From Anodontia alba (taxonomy: Eukaryota > Mollusca > Bivalvia > Lucinida > Lucinidae), in contig OZ024823.1 of NCBI GenBank assembly GCA_964016985.1, forward strand, positions 125,740,924-125,804,923: a stretch of 64,000 nucleotides of DNA. Reading direction: 5' to 3'. Of this stretch, positions 54,484 through 64,000 are shown piece by piece (the first letter of the stretch is position 1; each line of letters starts with the position of its first letter). The notes under the pieces are model-generated. The model was not told where the DNA came from, did not search any database, and worked only from the letters and a program-made list of their open reading frames with translations. Made by a program: the position numbers and the translations under genes.

Positions 54484-54560
54484 AAAAGGTAAGAGAAAAG
54501 TCCAGGGAGTGCCACAATCACAAACCGCAGCCCTTCCCAGACCCCAAGATCCATCGCCAC
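54484..54560 (-). mobile_element. Penelope-like 3' tail sliver
   Basis: AAAAAGGTAAGAGAAAAGTC, CAGGGAGTGCCACAATCACA, AACCGCAGCCCTTCCCAGAC: the extreme 3' end of the tail. An almost identical sliver is at 59606-59715. Confidence 0.75.
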
Positions 54561-54724
54561 TCTAAAATATCTAGTATCACTATTGCCAAAGGTGGCCGCT
54601 TACAACAAATTATATCGAAACGTCTCACGGCTATGTGTAGCTACAATAAAAAGACATCAGACCCCTAAAAGCTAATTGCAATGGGATCTACATGTACGTA
54701 GTAGGTAATGCACTATACCTCCAA

Positions 54725-54801
54725 TCTATAAATTGTCAGTGCCGATCACGACCTACGCGTTGTTGTACATATCTCAGCTCGTGTCGGTTAACCTTAACAT
54801 T
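54725..54801. repeat. Family K copy, left part (split by the LINE)
   Basis: GCCGATCACGACC, GTACATATCTCAGCTCGTGT, CGGTTAACCTTAACATT corresponds to the inverse of 50471-50545. It continues at 57196. Confidence 0.75.
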
Positions 54802-55086
54802 GGTTTAAACGTATTTATTTAGTCAACAAATAAACATGATACACAATATACATAATATCAGCTAAGGATTTGAACGAAAGCTATAAATAGCTTATAAAGT
54901 TCATCTCCTAATATGATAGCAAATGTGAACGTAATGGCGAGTCCATCTGTGAGCATTATACAAATGCCTACATATATATATGTCAAATTGTGGAGTATAA
55001 GTCTGCAAGAGAAGATAATGACACAGAAAAAGAGAGGAGATAAATAAATATATAAATATGTAAATAAAACAAATGACACCAAAAAG

Positions 55087-55126
55087 AGCAATAAATAAAT
55101 AAATAAATAAATAAATAAATAGAAAA
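55087..55126. repeat. (AAAT)n microsatellite in the LINE 3' region
   Basis: AAAT tetranucleotide run. The Tyr-Leu-Phe-Ile frames on the - strand are artefacts. Confidence 0.9.
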
Positions 55127-55547
55127 ATAAATGAAAACAAAGCGAAATAAAGGTAAACTGTAAATTTCCTCTAAACACATTTGTAATATTTATTGAACAG
55201 AGCTGCAAACATATTTGCAAATGTATATATACACAATACACAAACACGCATACATATATGCACACCTAAACATGCAAATACATATCTACATATTCAGTCA
55301 TGCACATACGCCCATGTGTCCTACATAAACATCATATATTCATTTGCTCACATTTCGATCTGGTTTACCGTGTTCAACTGTATATCCAACGACAAGTGAG
55401 GAAGTAAGTAAATAAATAAATGAATAAAATGAAAGAACGAAGCGATAATTGGCTACTAATCAATACAGCACCACCATCTAGCTCATACATATGATACCGA
55501 GAATATTCCACTGGCTGTTTGAAAAGATTGGCAAAAACTGTTGCAAT

Positions 55548-57195
55548 CTAGAATCGCTTACTATTTGCAATGAATTTCTGTACGCTATCAAAAATATGAA
55601 TATTGTCATTCATGCCTCTTGACTCATCGCCATATAACAATATTTTCAAAGTAACAGAGGGCAGAAATGCAAGTTCAGTATATAATTCATCTCGTTGATG
55701 CCGCTATTTATCACATTGAAAGAAATAATGGTGAGCATTTTCAATTGCTCCACAAGAACAGACGCCTGAGTCAACTATATTTTTTAAATGGAGATCACTA
55801 TTCAAAGCACTACAATTTGTTCTGAGGCGCACATGCATTGCCTGCCATTTTCTCTTTCCATGGTAATAATATTTTGGCACTTTGATTTTGTTTGAAGTCA
55901 AAAATGATTTAAATGACAATAACGAAGTAATTTGTTTAGCTTGTTGAGGTAAGTTATTCCATTCTCGAACAACAGATGGTAAAAATGAATTAAAGTAGCT
56001 CTGAGAGTGACATTGGATAGTAATGTAATCGTCTGCATTCCTAGTGTTGTACATAGATGTTTCACTAAAAGAAGGTGGAGTAAGACTTGACAAATAATGG
56101 GGCACTAAACCATGTTGCATTTTAAAGAAAGTTATAAGTTTGTGATTAGTTCTCCTAGTCTGAAGAGAATCCCAGCCGACTTCATTGTATAAAGCTTGCA
56201 AAGAGACCAAGGCTGTAGCACCAGTTACAATTCTAGCTGCTTCATTTTGTATTTTATCTAATTCACGTTTTTCATATAAAGTACAATTGTCCCATATAGT
56301 ATCGCCGTATTCCAAAAGAGGTCGTATAAAAGATATATAAATTATTTCCAAAGATTTTCTATCTAATAAAAATTTTAATTTCCGCATAACATTCACTCTT
56401 TGCCAAGCTTTTTCCTTAATACTTTCTATATGGTTATGCCATGAGCCATTGTTTGAAAAATGTAACCCAAGATGTTTGTGTGAGTCTACTTCCTGTATCT
56501 GACAATTTGTCATGAGTAATGGAGGGTGATACGGCTTATTAACTTTCCGTGATATTATCATGGCTTCAGTTTTGTTCGGGTTGAACGACACCAACCACCT
56601 TTTAGCCCAATCAGAAATAATTTCAAGATCCAAGTTTAATTGTAAGGCCGCTGTTTCTGGTTGTTCCACAATTATATATAAGGAAGTGTCGTCAGCAAAG
56701 AGTCTTATATTTGAACCTATTTCCGAGACGATATCATTAATATATAAAAGAAACAGAATTGGCCCTAAGATAGACCCTTGTGGGACACCAGCACCGATGG
56801 AAATTAACTCCGACGTAGCGCCAGGAATAACAACACTTTGTTTTCTGTTACTTAAATAATCTTGAAACCAACTGAGTAGTGTACCTGTGATACCAGCAGC
56901 TTTCAGTTTACAAATTAGACCCTTGTGCCACACCCGATCAAAAGCTTTGCTGATATCACAGAACACTACTCTCACCTCTTTACCAAGATCTAGTGCTTGA
57001 CAAAATGTATCATATAAATAAGTCAACTGATTCGTTGTAGAATCACCTGGAGTAAAACCTGACTGGTATTCCGTTAAAATATTATTGTCTCGAAGATGAT
57101 TATGTATATGTTTAAAAATGACTCTTTCAAAAACTTTATCTAGATTACTTAACAACGAAATTGGTCGATAATTTGACGGAAGTGAGGGGTCGTCA
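55548..57195 (-). pseudogene. LINE ORF2 reverse transcriptase, 5'-truncated, one internal stop
   Basis: Copies retrotransposon RNA into DNA at the target site. The frame enters at DDPSLPSNYRPISLLSNLDK (RT motif 2), then FCDISKAFDRVWH (first catalytic Asp), GVPQGSILGPILFLLYINDI and RLFADDTSLY (catalytic Asp pair). The C-terminus has CSCGAIENAHHYFFQC, a CCHC-like zinc motif. A TAG at 55704-55706 replaces the expected Tyr after FFQCDK; the same frame then runs on for 51 codons to the natural-looking TAG at 55548. The endonuclease domain and the start of RT are absent. It belongs to the Jockey/CR1-like group of non-LTR elements by motif style (inference). Only the single stop spoils the remaining frame, so the insertion looks recent. 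Confidence 0.9.
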
Positions 57196-57480
57196 TTAAC
57201 CTTAACATTAACAAAATATCAGTTAATGGATGTACTGCCCTAGATGCTTACCTACCTGTCTCTCTGTATGCCTATCATAAACTAAAGGAACACAGTAACG
57301 TTGCTGTTGAAAGTTGCGTAACCAGTCATTTTTAAAACTGTTTGTATCATCGTGGGTATTTACTCCTTGCGTTCACCATTACAAACAGTGATCTGTTTTT
57401 TTTAGTCTCAGAGTTAGTTTCAGTCAACTGTGCTAGTCTAGTATTTACACATATGTAGACGCACACTTTTTAAAGTTAAG
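57196..57480. repeat. Family K copy, right part
   Basis: Continues the inverse of 50330-50475: AACAAAATATCAGTTAATGG, CTATCATAAACTAAAGGA, GTTGAAAGTTGCGTAACCAG, CATTTTTAAAACTG. Confidence 0.75.
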
Positions 57481-57849
57481 GTCACTTGTACGAGTGAGCA
57501 AAGGGTATAGTTTAGTCAATTCAATGAAAAAATACATTCACGATAACAGCAGTGTTATCAGTTCAATGCGGCAGTGGGAAAGCACCGCACGAAAAGAGGA
57601 CATGTTGGTATTACGCGCAATGGAAACACAGATCAGCCTTCTCTTTCGCTTATTCTTCCTCTGGAATATTACGACGCACTACTAAACAATTTTGAATTAT
57701 TAAAGTATACCGCGTACAGGAATCAGCCTGTTCGAATTCACAGACTGATTCTGACCAGTACTGCATAACTGTGTGTCATTACGTTTTCATAAGGCGCAGC
57801 TCACATATGCGAGGACTTTGCAAAGAATAAATTTAATGAAACTCATAGT
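57481..57849. other. Intergenic with family C remnant
   Basis: A 63-codon frame (57494-57685) has no recognisable domain. Family C-like text at 57720-57810. Confidence 0.4.
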
Positions 57850-57873
57850 ATGGAAAGCCTCAGCTGTCTTAAG
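57850..57873 (+). CDS. Speculative mini first exon
   Basis: ATG followed by eight codons (MESLSCLK) ending at CTTAAG|GTAAGTACG, an almost ideal splice donor. The ATG has G at +4. There is no acceptor or second exon in view, so this may be coincidence. Confidence 0.15.
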
Positions 57874-58843
57874 GTAAGTACGTATGAAACATCTGGTTCA
57901 TCTGATATTATATTAGGTGCAAATGATATAATAATACGAGGTTGTGCTATATAGTTGTACTTGATATAATAGTAGGTGTAATCCATATATAATATTGAAC
58001 TGTATTGCCATAACATAATAATAAATCTACATAGAAGTGGATAGATTTAACATGACAGATTCTAATACGTTACAATATTGCGCTATTAAGTCTCACTAGT
58101 CAATCCAAAAGAACTGGTAGTGGGTGAAAACGCTCCGGAGTCGGCTTTTTTAACGCGCTGAAATGGGCGAAAAATGGCGGAAAAAGTAAACAAAAGATAT
58201 ATCTGTTTGTGTTATAACTTTTATCTGATCTTATTTCGGTTTTATTTGTAAGGACACAGGACGCACGATAGACCGACAAGACATAGTTTATGATTATGTT
58301 AGGCATTTGGAGATGTATTCTATCGTTAAGTCGGCAAATCGGCTGCAAAGTTTAGCACGTATCCTTGCGATGTCATCTTTTCACCTGTAATTTCTTAAAA
58401 TGCTGCTAAAATAAGCATTTTCAACACTGTTATTGTTCCATTCCAATGGGATTACAATGGAAAACACCATGTTTACACGCCAAGTTTTTCACTATGATTT
58501 TCGTGTACTTTTATCATCCATTTTCTATTACAACACAGTGCGCAGTTTGTGAAGCATCGCCACAACGCACCGGCTATGGCACACACATTTCGTGGCTGTT
58601 TGTTTATCCCAAGTAGGACTTTCATAACGCACTGCAAGCGGTTGAAATCCAGGCATACAGATAATGTTCTTATCATTCAATAGTATTTAATATAAAACGT
58701 TTCGACACTAACTCGAAATAGTATTAGATTCCAATTCAAGTTGCACCATAATACTACGTTGTTTTTGTGAACAAGTGAGCGTATCCGATGTAGTACAGAA
58801 TGTGTACTGGTATAGTATTGAGTGTAACTAATATACACATGTA
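57874..58843. other. Intergenic, nothing recognised
   Basis: No supported gene. Short ORFs at 58100-58348 and 58473-58676 (- strand) have no recognisable domain. Confidence 0.45.
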
Positions 58844-59017
58844 CAGTCAAACCTGTCAAAGACCATGTGTATTAAGCAATCACCTGTATTTAAAGGCCAA
58901 TTTTCAGGTTCTTATAAAACAACATTAAATGATATTTACCTGTTTTGTGCAAGCACCTGTCTTAAACAACCAATTTCTTGCTTTCTCTAAGATGCTTGCT
59001 TAATACAGGTCTGACTG
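58844..59017. mobile_element. Family J MITE, copy J2
   Basis: 174 bp flanked by TA (58842-43, 59018-19). Ends CAGTCAAACCTGT and ACAGGTCTGACTG. The internal AAGCAATCACCTGTATTTAA resembles copy J1. Confidence 0.85.
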
Positions 59018-59605
59018 TAATAGTGATTTGTGTAAGCACAACATTTAATGAGTGAAGTATAATAGTGTGTGTACATAGACGCCAATCCATTATAGTCGGC
59101 TAGATATCCATAATACTGTATGCAAATCTCACAGCAGCAGAAGAGCTGACGTTAATAAAAGCTGGAAACAAAAACGGAACCCAGTACTAGACCATTTTGT
59201 CATCATAGAAAAAGTTGTTTGCTGGAAATACTCTTCAATACTCTAATATAAAAGTAGTTTGCTGAAAATACTCCCCAATATTCTTATTAAAAAATCAGAC
59301 GACTTTTTTACTAGTATATGCGTCGGAACGTGCGACAACGTACCTTCTGACATGTGTCCTGAACCAAGACTCAAATTACACTGCGAATCCTCGCAGTCGG
59401 AGAATGCAAGTGGATCAGAATCTTTGTTCTCGTATAAAGAAACTTTGCATCCTTGGCTATTCAAAATGCGCTCAGTGGGCGCATATGTCCGATTGTGCGT
59501 TTCCTCTGATGGTATACCAATTCATCTTAAATTTGCCTTTATGTTAAGATATGATTAGGAAGATGGGGTCCAATCTTAAAGAGCCGGGCGACGGCTCAAG
59601 ATACA
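59018..59605. other. Intergenic
   Basis: Contains a family C-type arm pair (ATGTGTCCTGAACCAAGACT, CAGTGGGCGCATATGTC) at 59350-59490. No gene. Confidence 0.45.
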
Positions 59606-59715
59606 AAAAAAGGTAAGAGAAAAGTCCAGGGAGTGCCACAATCACAAACCGCAGCCCTTCCCAGACACCAAGAGGAAGAGGAAACAGACAGAGTAAGACT
59701 GACACCGGTTGGTGT
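59606..59715 (-). mobile_element. Penelope-like 3' tail sliver
   Basis: AAAAAAAGGTAAGAGAAAAG, GGAGTGCCACAATCACAAAC, CACCAAGAGGAAGAGGAAAC, GAGTAAGACTGACACCGG: the terminal part of the tail with an internal deletion. Confidence 0.75.
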
Positions 59716-60398
59716 CATGTAAGCAGCTATGATTCAGATAAGCGTGTATATCATTTTAGTCTGGTCATTCTTCATTTATTTATCTTAAAAATATAGATCT
59801 AATAACACAGGACAGAACTCTAGCGGTCATACACAAAGACATGATCGATTACGTGTATAAATCCATGTAATGAAAATCCTGGCGGACATCACACGCATTC
59901 GGAAAGGCAAATGAATTTGTGGGACTTACGTTTTGTTTTGTTCTGCTGAACATTTCTCAGTGAGGCGGTTCTTTTAATGCTAATGATGGCTCACAGTTCT
60001 ATTCTGTAAAAAATTTCGCAAACGCTCTGTAAGGAAATAAAAACAAACATTCCTCACTCCTAGAGCCGTAACAAGGTAGCATTAAATCGCATTATTATTG
60101 AAAGGTTATCCTGATATAAAGGAAATGTGCATAAATATATGCTGAACGCGGCGTCTGATCTGGGTCTACACTGTTTGCGTTAAGTACAGGAATTTCTATA
60201 AAACTTGGTAATAATAAAAGCTTACACGGCACCCCTTCTATTGGAAATGGACCTGTATAAAGACTTGAGGTAAAAGAATCCACTCGACATAAATGGGTTA
60301 ATAGTTTAATCATATTTTATTGCCAAATAATCATAAATCAAGTGGGTTGGACCTCAAGTTCTCACAATAATAATGAAACCGAGTCACCATTTTGCGTC

Positions 60399-60433
<35 letters not shown>

Positions 60434-61049
60434 GGGGGAGGGGTATGTTTTGTTTGTTTCCAAAGGCACTCTGTTAGATTTGTTTATTACATAATTGACT
60501 AGATATTCAAATGGAAATCTCAGGAGGGTCTGGGGTTACATTAAAATGGTTTCAGTTTTGACTCTTGTTGCTATGCCATTATGGGTAACCGGTACAGTCA
60601 GAACTAAATAGCAACTTTACATTTCTTATTGTCATCTACAGTTCTTATTGTCATCCCCATGTCCCCTCTTTACATTAACTATATCTTAATACTCTTTTCA
60701 TTGTCTCAAATAATTTCGAAGTTGCATTACATACGATATATGCATTACTTACATATCGTTATACTTTTATCATTGTTTCAAATAATTTCGAACCTGCATT
60801 ACATACGAGATCAGTATCCAAAGATATTTTATTAATTACAGTCAATCACCGCCCTTTAATTGGCAGCTCTTGTACATATGCATAAGTAAATATGAACAAT
60901 TGAAACAAATGACAGATATTTATTGTCCGAGTTTGTATGGACCAACTTTGTTATGGGTTGGGTTTGCCATAGACCGAGTTTGCTAGGGGCCGAGTTGTCC
61001 AGTTACCTGTCGAACACATCTTTACATGTATACTGCACAGGAGGAAGAA
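59716..61049. other. Intergenic
   Basis: A family C half-hairpin (GGCGTCTGATCTGGGTCTAC, ACTGTTTGC) at 60150-60180, a (GT)n run at 60402-60426 next to a G-rich tract, and two direct repeats of TCATTGTYTCAAATAATTTC (60698, 60770). No gene. Confidence 0.5.
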
Positions 61050-61065
61050 ACGGGCTGTAGCGAAC

Positions 61066-63839
61066 GCTTGCATGAAATATGCTTGGGTTGATATGAAAAA
61101 GGATCAATATATTTTTAATCTTAATACGGCAAAAAATGACATTTTAACTTTGGCTGAAAATTTAATACAAGTCCAAGAATCAGAAGATGTTGACAAAAAT
61201 ATTAATAACTTTTTAAAAGTCATGGAAAGCGTATGTGACCCACTTTTTGCTAAAAACATAAAGGTACCGACGGAAAGGCCCGAAAATTTTAACTTTACTG
61301 ATCGGAAAAACCAACCGTGGTTTGACGAAGAATGTCAGACATTACGAAATCGATTTTATAGAGAATTGAATAAATACAGGGGAGATAAAAATGATATAAC
61401 GGGAGGCCCAGATGATAAATGCCTGATCAAATTTTAAAAATGTAATAAGAAAAAAGCGATATGCATACGATAAATCGAAAACGGAGAAATTTATTGCCTC
61501 AAAATATAAAAATCCAAAAGCATATTGGCGTTTATTAAAACAAACTGCGAATAAATATATGAAACATCCTATTAGCTCCAAAAAATTTGCCGATTATTTC
61601 AAAGCGATAAATGATCCTGAAGGTAGGTTTTATCAGGTTGATGATGATATTTTGTTTTATAATGAATGTTATGTCAGAGGCGAGTTTCAAATCATGTTTA
61701 ACGAGTTAAATTCAGATATCTTAAAGGATGAAATACTTACCGCAATTAAACAATTACGTAATGGAGCCAGCTCAGGACCAGATATGTTACTTAATGAATT
61801 TTTCAAAAATGGATCGGCATCATTAATTAATTATTTACTTGCTCTATTCAATAAATTATTTCATATGGGCTATTTTCCCGAGCAATGGTCAGAAGGCTTC
61901 ATTGTACCAATTTTCAAAAAGGGGGATATAAATGAGGTTTCTAACTACAGGGGCATTACTCTACTTAGCACATTAGGGAAATTGTTTACAAGAATATTAA
62001 ACAACAGACTAAACAAATGGGCAGAGATCTATAATGTTTATATTGAGGCACAAGCTGGCTTTAGAAAACATATGGGAACAGTGGATAATATTTTTGTATT
62101 AAATGGGCTTATCACGCATTGTATAAATGAAAATAAGTATCCGTACTGTTGTTTTGTGGACTTCACAAAAGCGTTCGATTATATAGACAGAGACATTTTA
62201 TGGTACAAATTAATTAAAATCGGCGTTGGGGGTCAAATGTTAAATATTATAAGATCCATTTACAACAGTGTTAAGTCAAGGGTCAAATGTAACAATACAC
62301 TCAGTGAGGCGTTTTCCTGCAATATGGGTGTAAGACAAGGCGAGTGTCTTTCACCTTTTTTGTTCGCTATGTACATCAATGACATGGAACAAGAGTTAGA
62401 AAACAATGGGGTGAATGGAATTGATATAGGCATGTTTAAACTTTTATTGCTTCTTTACGCAGACGATATTGTTCTTTTTGGAAATACGTCCGAAGAACTA
62501 CAGAAATCTTTAGATGTACTCGAAGAATATTGTGATAGGTGGCGATTAACTGTAAATACTAGTAAAACAAAGATACTTATCTTCAGAAATGGGGGCAGAT
62601 TGTCGGGTGATTTACAGTTTAAATACAAGGGAAACGCCATTGAAATCGTAAAAAAATTCTGTTATTTGGGAATAGTTTTTATCTCAGGCGGTTCCTCTTT
62701 CGAAACTCAAAAGACCCTTTCAGGACAAGCATTAAAGGCGATTTTTACACTAAACAAATATTTGCACAACTTCACTCCGTTAAGTCCAGCTCATATTTTA
62801 GATTTGTTTGACAAATTAATTACTCTAATTTTGAATTATGGATCGGAAGTTTGGGGATTTCATGCAGCAAAAGCAGTTGAAACACTACATATGCAATTTT
62901 GCAAAAGAATGATAGGAGTTAAACAGTCAACACAGAACGATTTTGTATATGGAGAGTTAGGTCGAATCGATTATCAAGCACATAGATACATTAATATTAT
63001 AAAGTACTGGTTAAAGGTTATATATACTGATGAACATAAATACAGTCAAACCTGTGTTAGTGGTCACCTCTATTAAGCAGCCAACCTGTATTAAGCAGCC
63101 AGAGGAAAGTTGCCCCAAAATTCATAGACTTATATATTTGAACTGTATTAAGCAGCCACCTGCCTTCAGCAGCCACATTTTAAGCTTTCCATTGGTGGCT
63201 GCTTAAGACAGGTTTGACTGTATATTAAATGTATCTATATTATGATGTTAAACGACATGGAATTGCATCCAAATAAACGCAGTTGGGCTTCACATGTTAA
63301 GCATTTACTAAGTCGTCTGGGTTTTTTGGAGGTTTGGAATGCACAAAGGGGTAGGAAATATAAATAACTTTTTGAATACATTTAAAACAAGAGTGAAAGA
63401 TATATTTGTTCAGGATTGGTATGTAAGACTTGAGGCCTCCACTAGAGCGAGATGTTATATTAATATAGCAAATTTTCAGCATCAAAAATATTAAGAATTA
63501 ATAAAGGTCGAAAAATACCGGCGAAGTTTGTGTAAATTAAGAGTATCTTCACATAGACTCGAAGTAGAGATGGGTAGATGGGCAAAGCCGAATAAAATTC
63601 TTCTGGATAATAGAAAATGCAGGGCTTGTGGGGTACTAGAAGATGAATTTCACTTCATTTTAGAATGTGCTATTTATGATGATCTACGGAAAACGTATAT
63701 TAAAAAATACTACTGGCAGAGTCCGAATATGCCGAAATTTATTGAATTGTTAACCTCCCAAAACAGAAAAATAATTAAAAACCTAAGTTACTTTATAGAA
63801 AAAGCATTTAAAATGAGGGCACTGGTAGTGTTAGTTTAA
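61066..63839 (+). pseudogene. LINE ORF2 pseudogene (linker, RT, zinc-knuckle C-terminus)
   Basis: 61072-61430 encodes the linker between endonuclease and RT (QPWFDEECQTLRNRFYRELN). After a frameshift the frame from about 61435 to 63042 carries the RT: IFKKGDINEVSNYRGITLLS, FVDFTKAFDYID, GVRQGECLSPFLFAMYIND and LLLYADDIVLFG (catalytic Asp pair at residues 301-302, counting from the ATG at 61559). The frame then runs into the MITE, giving a spurious end CVSGHLY. Beyond the MITE the original frame resumes (NDMELHPNKRSWASHVKHLL), shifts once, passes a TAA, and ends with RVSSHRLEVEMGRWAKPNKI and the CCHC-like CRACGVLEDEFHFILEC, stopping at 63837-63839. The low number of lesions suggests moderate age. 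Confidence 0.9.
63043..63220. mobile_element. Family J MITE, copy J1, nested in the LINE RT frame
   Basis: 178 bp flanked by TA (63041-42, 63221-22). Ends CAGTCAAACCTGTGTTA and AAGACAGGTTTGACTG are inverted repeats. Internal AAGCAGCCAACCTGTATTAA and its variants repeat several times. Removing the element plus one TA joins the LINE frame in phase, which independently confirms the boundaries. Confidence 0.95.
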
Positions 63840-63840
63840 G

Positions 63841-64000
63841 GTTACGTGCTGATATTTCAGCAGTGAAAAATACACAATCTCAGTATGAAAGGATAGATTC
63901 ATGTATATGTATTAGATGTGAGTACTAGCTACATGTTTATGATGCTAGAGGGTTTAAGATGATGTTTCTTTTCAATTATTTCAAATTTTAGCAAACCTAT
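63841..64000. other. Probable LINE 3' region / flank
   Basis: Non-coding; the boundary between LINE tail and host DNA cannot be fixed here. Confidence 0.4.

Larger units (their letters stand above)
54802..57195 (-). mobile_element. 5'-truncated LINE (non-LTR retrotransposon) with 14-bp target-site duplication
   Basis: TTAACCTTAACATT occurs directly before (54788-54801) and after (57196-57209) the element. The uninterrupted target, with one mismatch, is present inverted at 50472-50485. Reading the - strand, the element begins abruptly inside the reverse-transcriptase domain and ends about 750 bp beyond the ORF. That tail region includes an (AAAT)n run (55087-55126). A truncated 5' end with a flanking duplication is the hallmark of target-primed reverse transcription. 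Confidence 0.9.
61050..63840 (+). mobile_element. Second LINE, 5'-truncated and disrupted, with a nested MITE
   Basis: A non-LTR retrotransposon of a family different from the one at 54.8-57.2 kb. It starts after the endonuclease region, runs through the linker, RT and C-terminal domains, and ends soon after the stop at 63837. It is broken by a frameshift near 61430, the J1 insertion at 63043, a single-base frameshift near 63346 and a TAA at about 63492. Neither the 3' end nor a target-site duplication is defined in this window. Confidence 0.85.

Noticed and set aside
54858..55265. 135-codon hydrophobic ORF on the - strand
   Set aside because: It is made largely by the (AAAT)n run in the LINE 3' region; there is no membrane-protein pattern beyond the repeat.
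56560..56859. 99-codon ORF on the + strand
   Set aside because: It is antisense to the LINE reverse-transcriptase domain and a shadow of it.

Overview
This looks like nuclear DNA from an invertebrate animal, most likely a bivalve mollusc or a related lophotrochozoan. The reasons are that coding exons are tiny and separated by introns of several kilobases; simple-sequence repeats and poly(A)/(T) runs are everywhere; and the mobile elements (Penelope-like and LINE reverse transcriptases, short hairpin repeats whose chance reading frames contain strings such as GPDQSAH or EPPHDKTNNLACA) are of kinds I associate with bivalve genomes. The species assignment is inference. Most of the 64 kb is non-coding and repeat-derived.

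One ordinary gene can be assembled with confidence, on the + strand: four coding exons at 16323-16475, 19657-19845, 31031-31181 and 38744-39048. Splice sites and phases agree, and the predicted product is a 265-residue, largely coiled-coil protein that I cannot name. Its introns (about 3.2, 11.2 and 7.6 kb) hold roughly half of the foldback elements in the window. A 58-bp perfect palindrome lies 78 bp upstream of its ATG.

The dominant repeats from 3.8 to 43.6 kb are 22 copies of a roughly 280-bp foldback element (family A here). It has terminal inverted repeats near CATTACGAAAACACGCCTAT and a 95-nt central hairpin. The core of that hairpin (TAGAACCGCCTC / GAGGCGGTTCTA) also sits in the centre of at least two TA-flanked MITE families with unrelated ends (families H and I). 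Other short families are B (GAATTTGCTCCC hairpin), C (GATCAGACTGCGC hairpin, often inside longer MITEs), D (about 240 bp, GGGCCGCGTCAAGCG ends), E (repeated TCATATAC motif), F (an inverted pair near 8.2 and 10.4 kb), G (CTCTCGTTATCTCG ends) and J (CAGTCAAACCTGT ends).

From 40 kb onward autonomous-element debris takes over. Several 5'-truncated Penelope-like copies share one long 3' tail, and two of them form a tail-to-tail inverted pair at 40.5-43.3 kb. A higher-order ABAB tandem repeat lies at 48.3-49.3 kb. A tRNA-related SINE (52489-52797) and a 5'-truncated LINE (54802-57195) both carry target-site duplications and both sit inside copies of a repeat whose empty version is present near 50.5-51.1 kb. 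A second LINE (about 61.05-63.84 kb) has its reverse-transcriptase reading frame split by a 178-bp family J MITE.

I see no rRNA gene, functional tRNA, CRISPR array or viral gene. No new multi-gene system is evident. The most unusual signal is the palindrome core shared between otherwise different foldback families.
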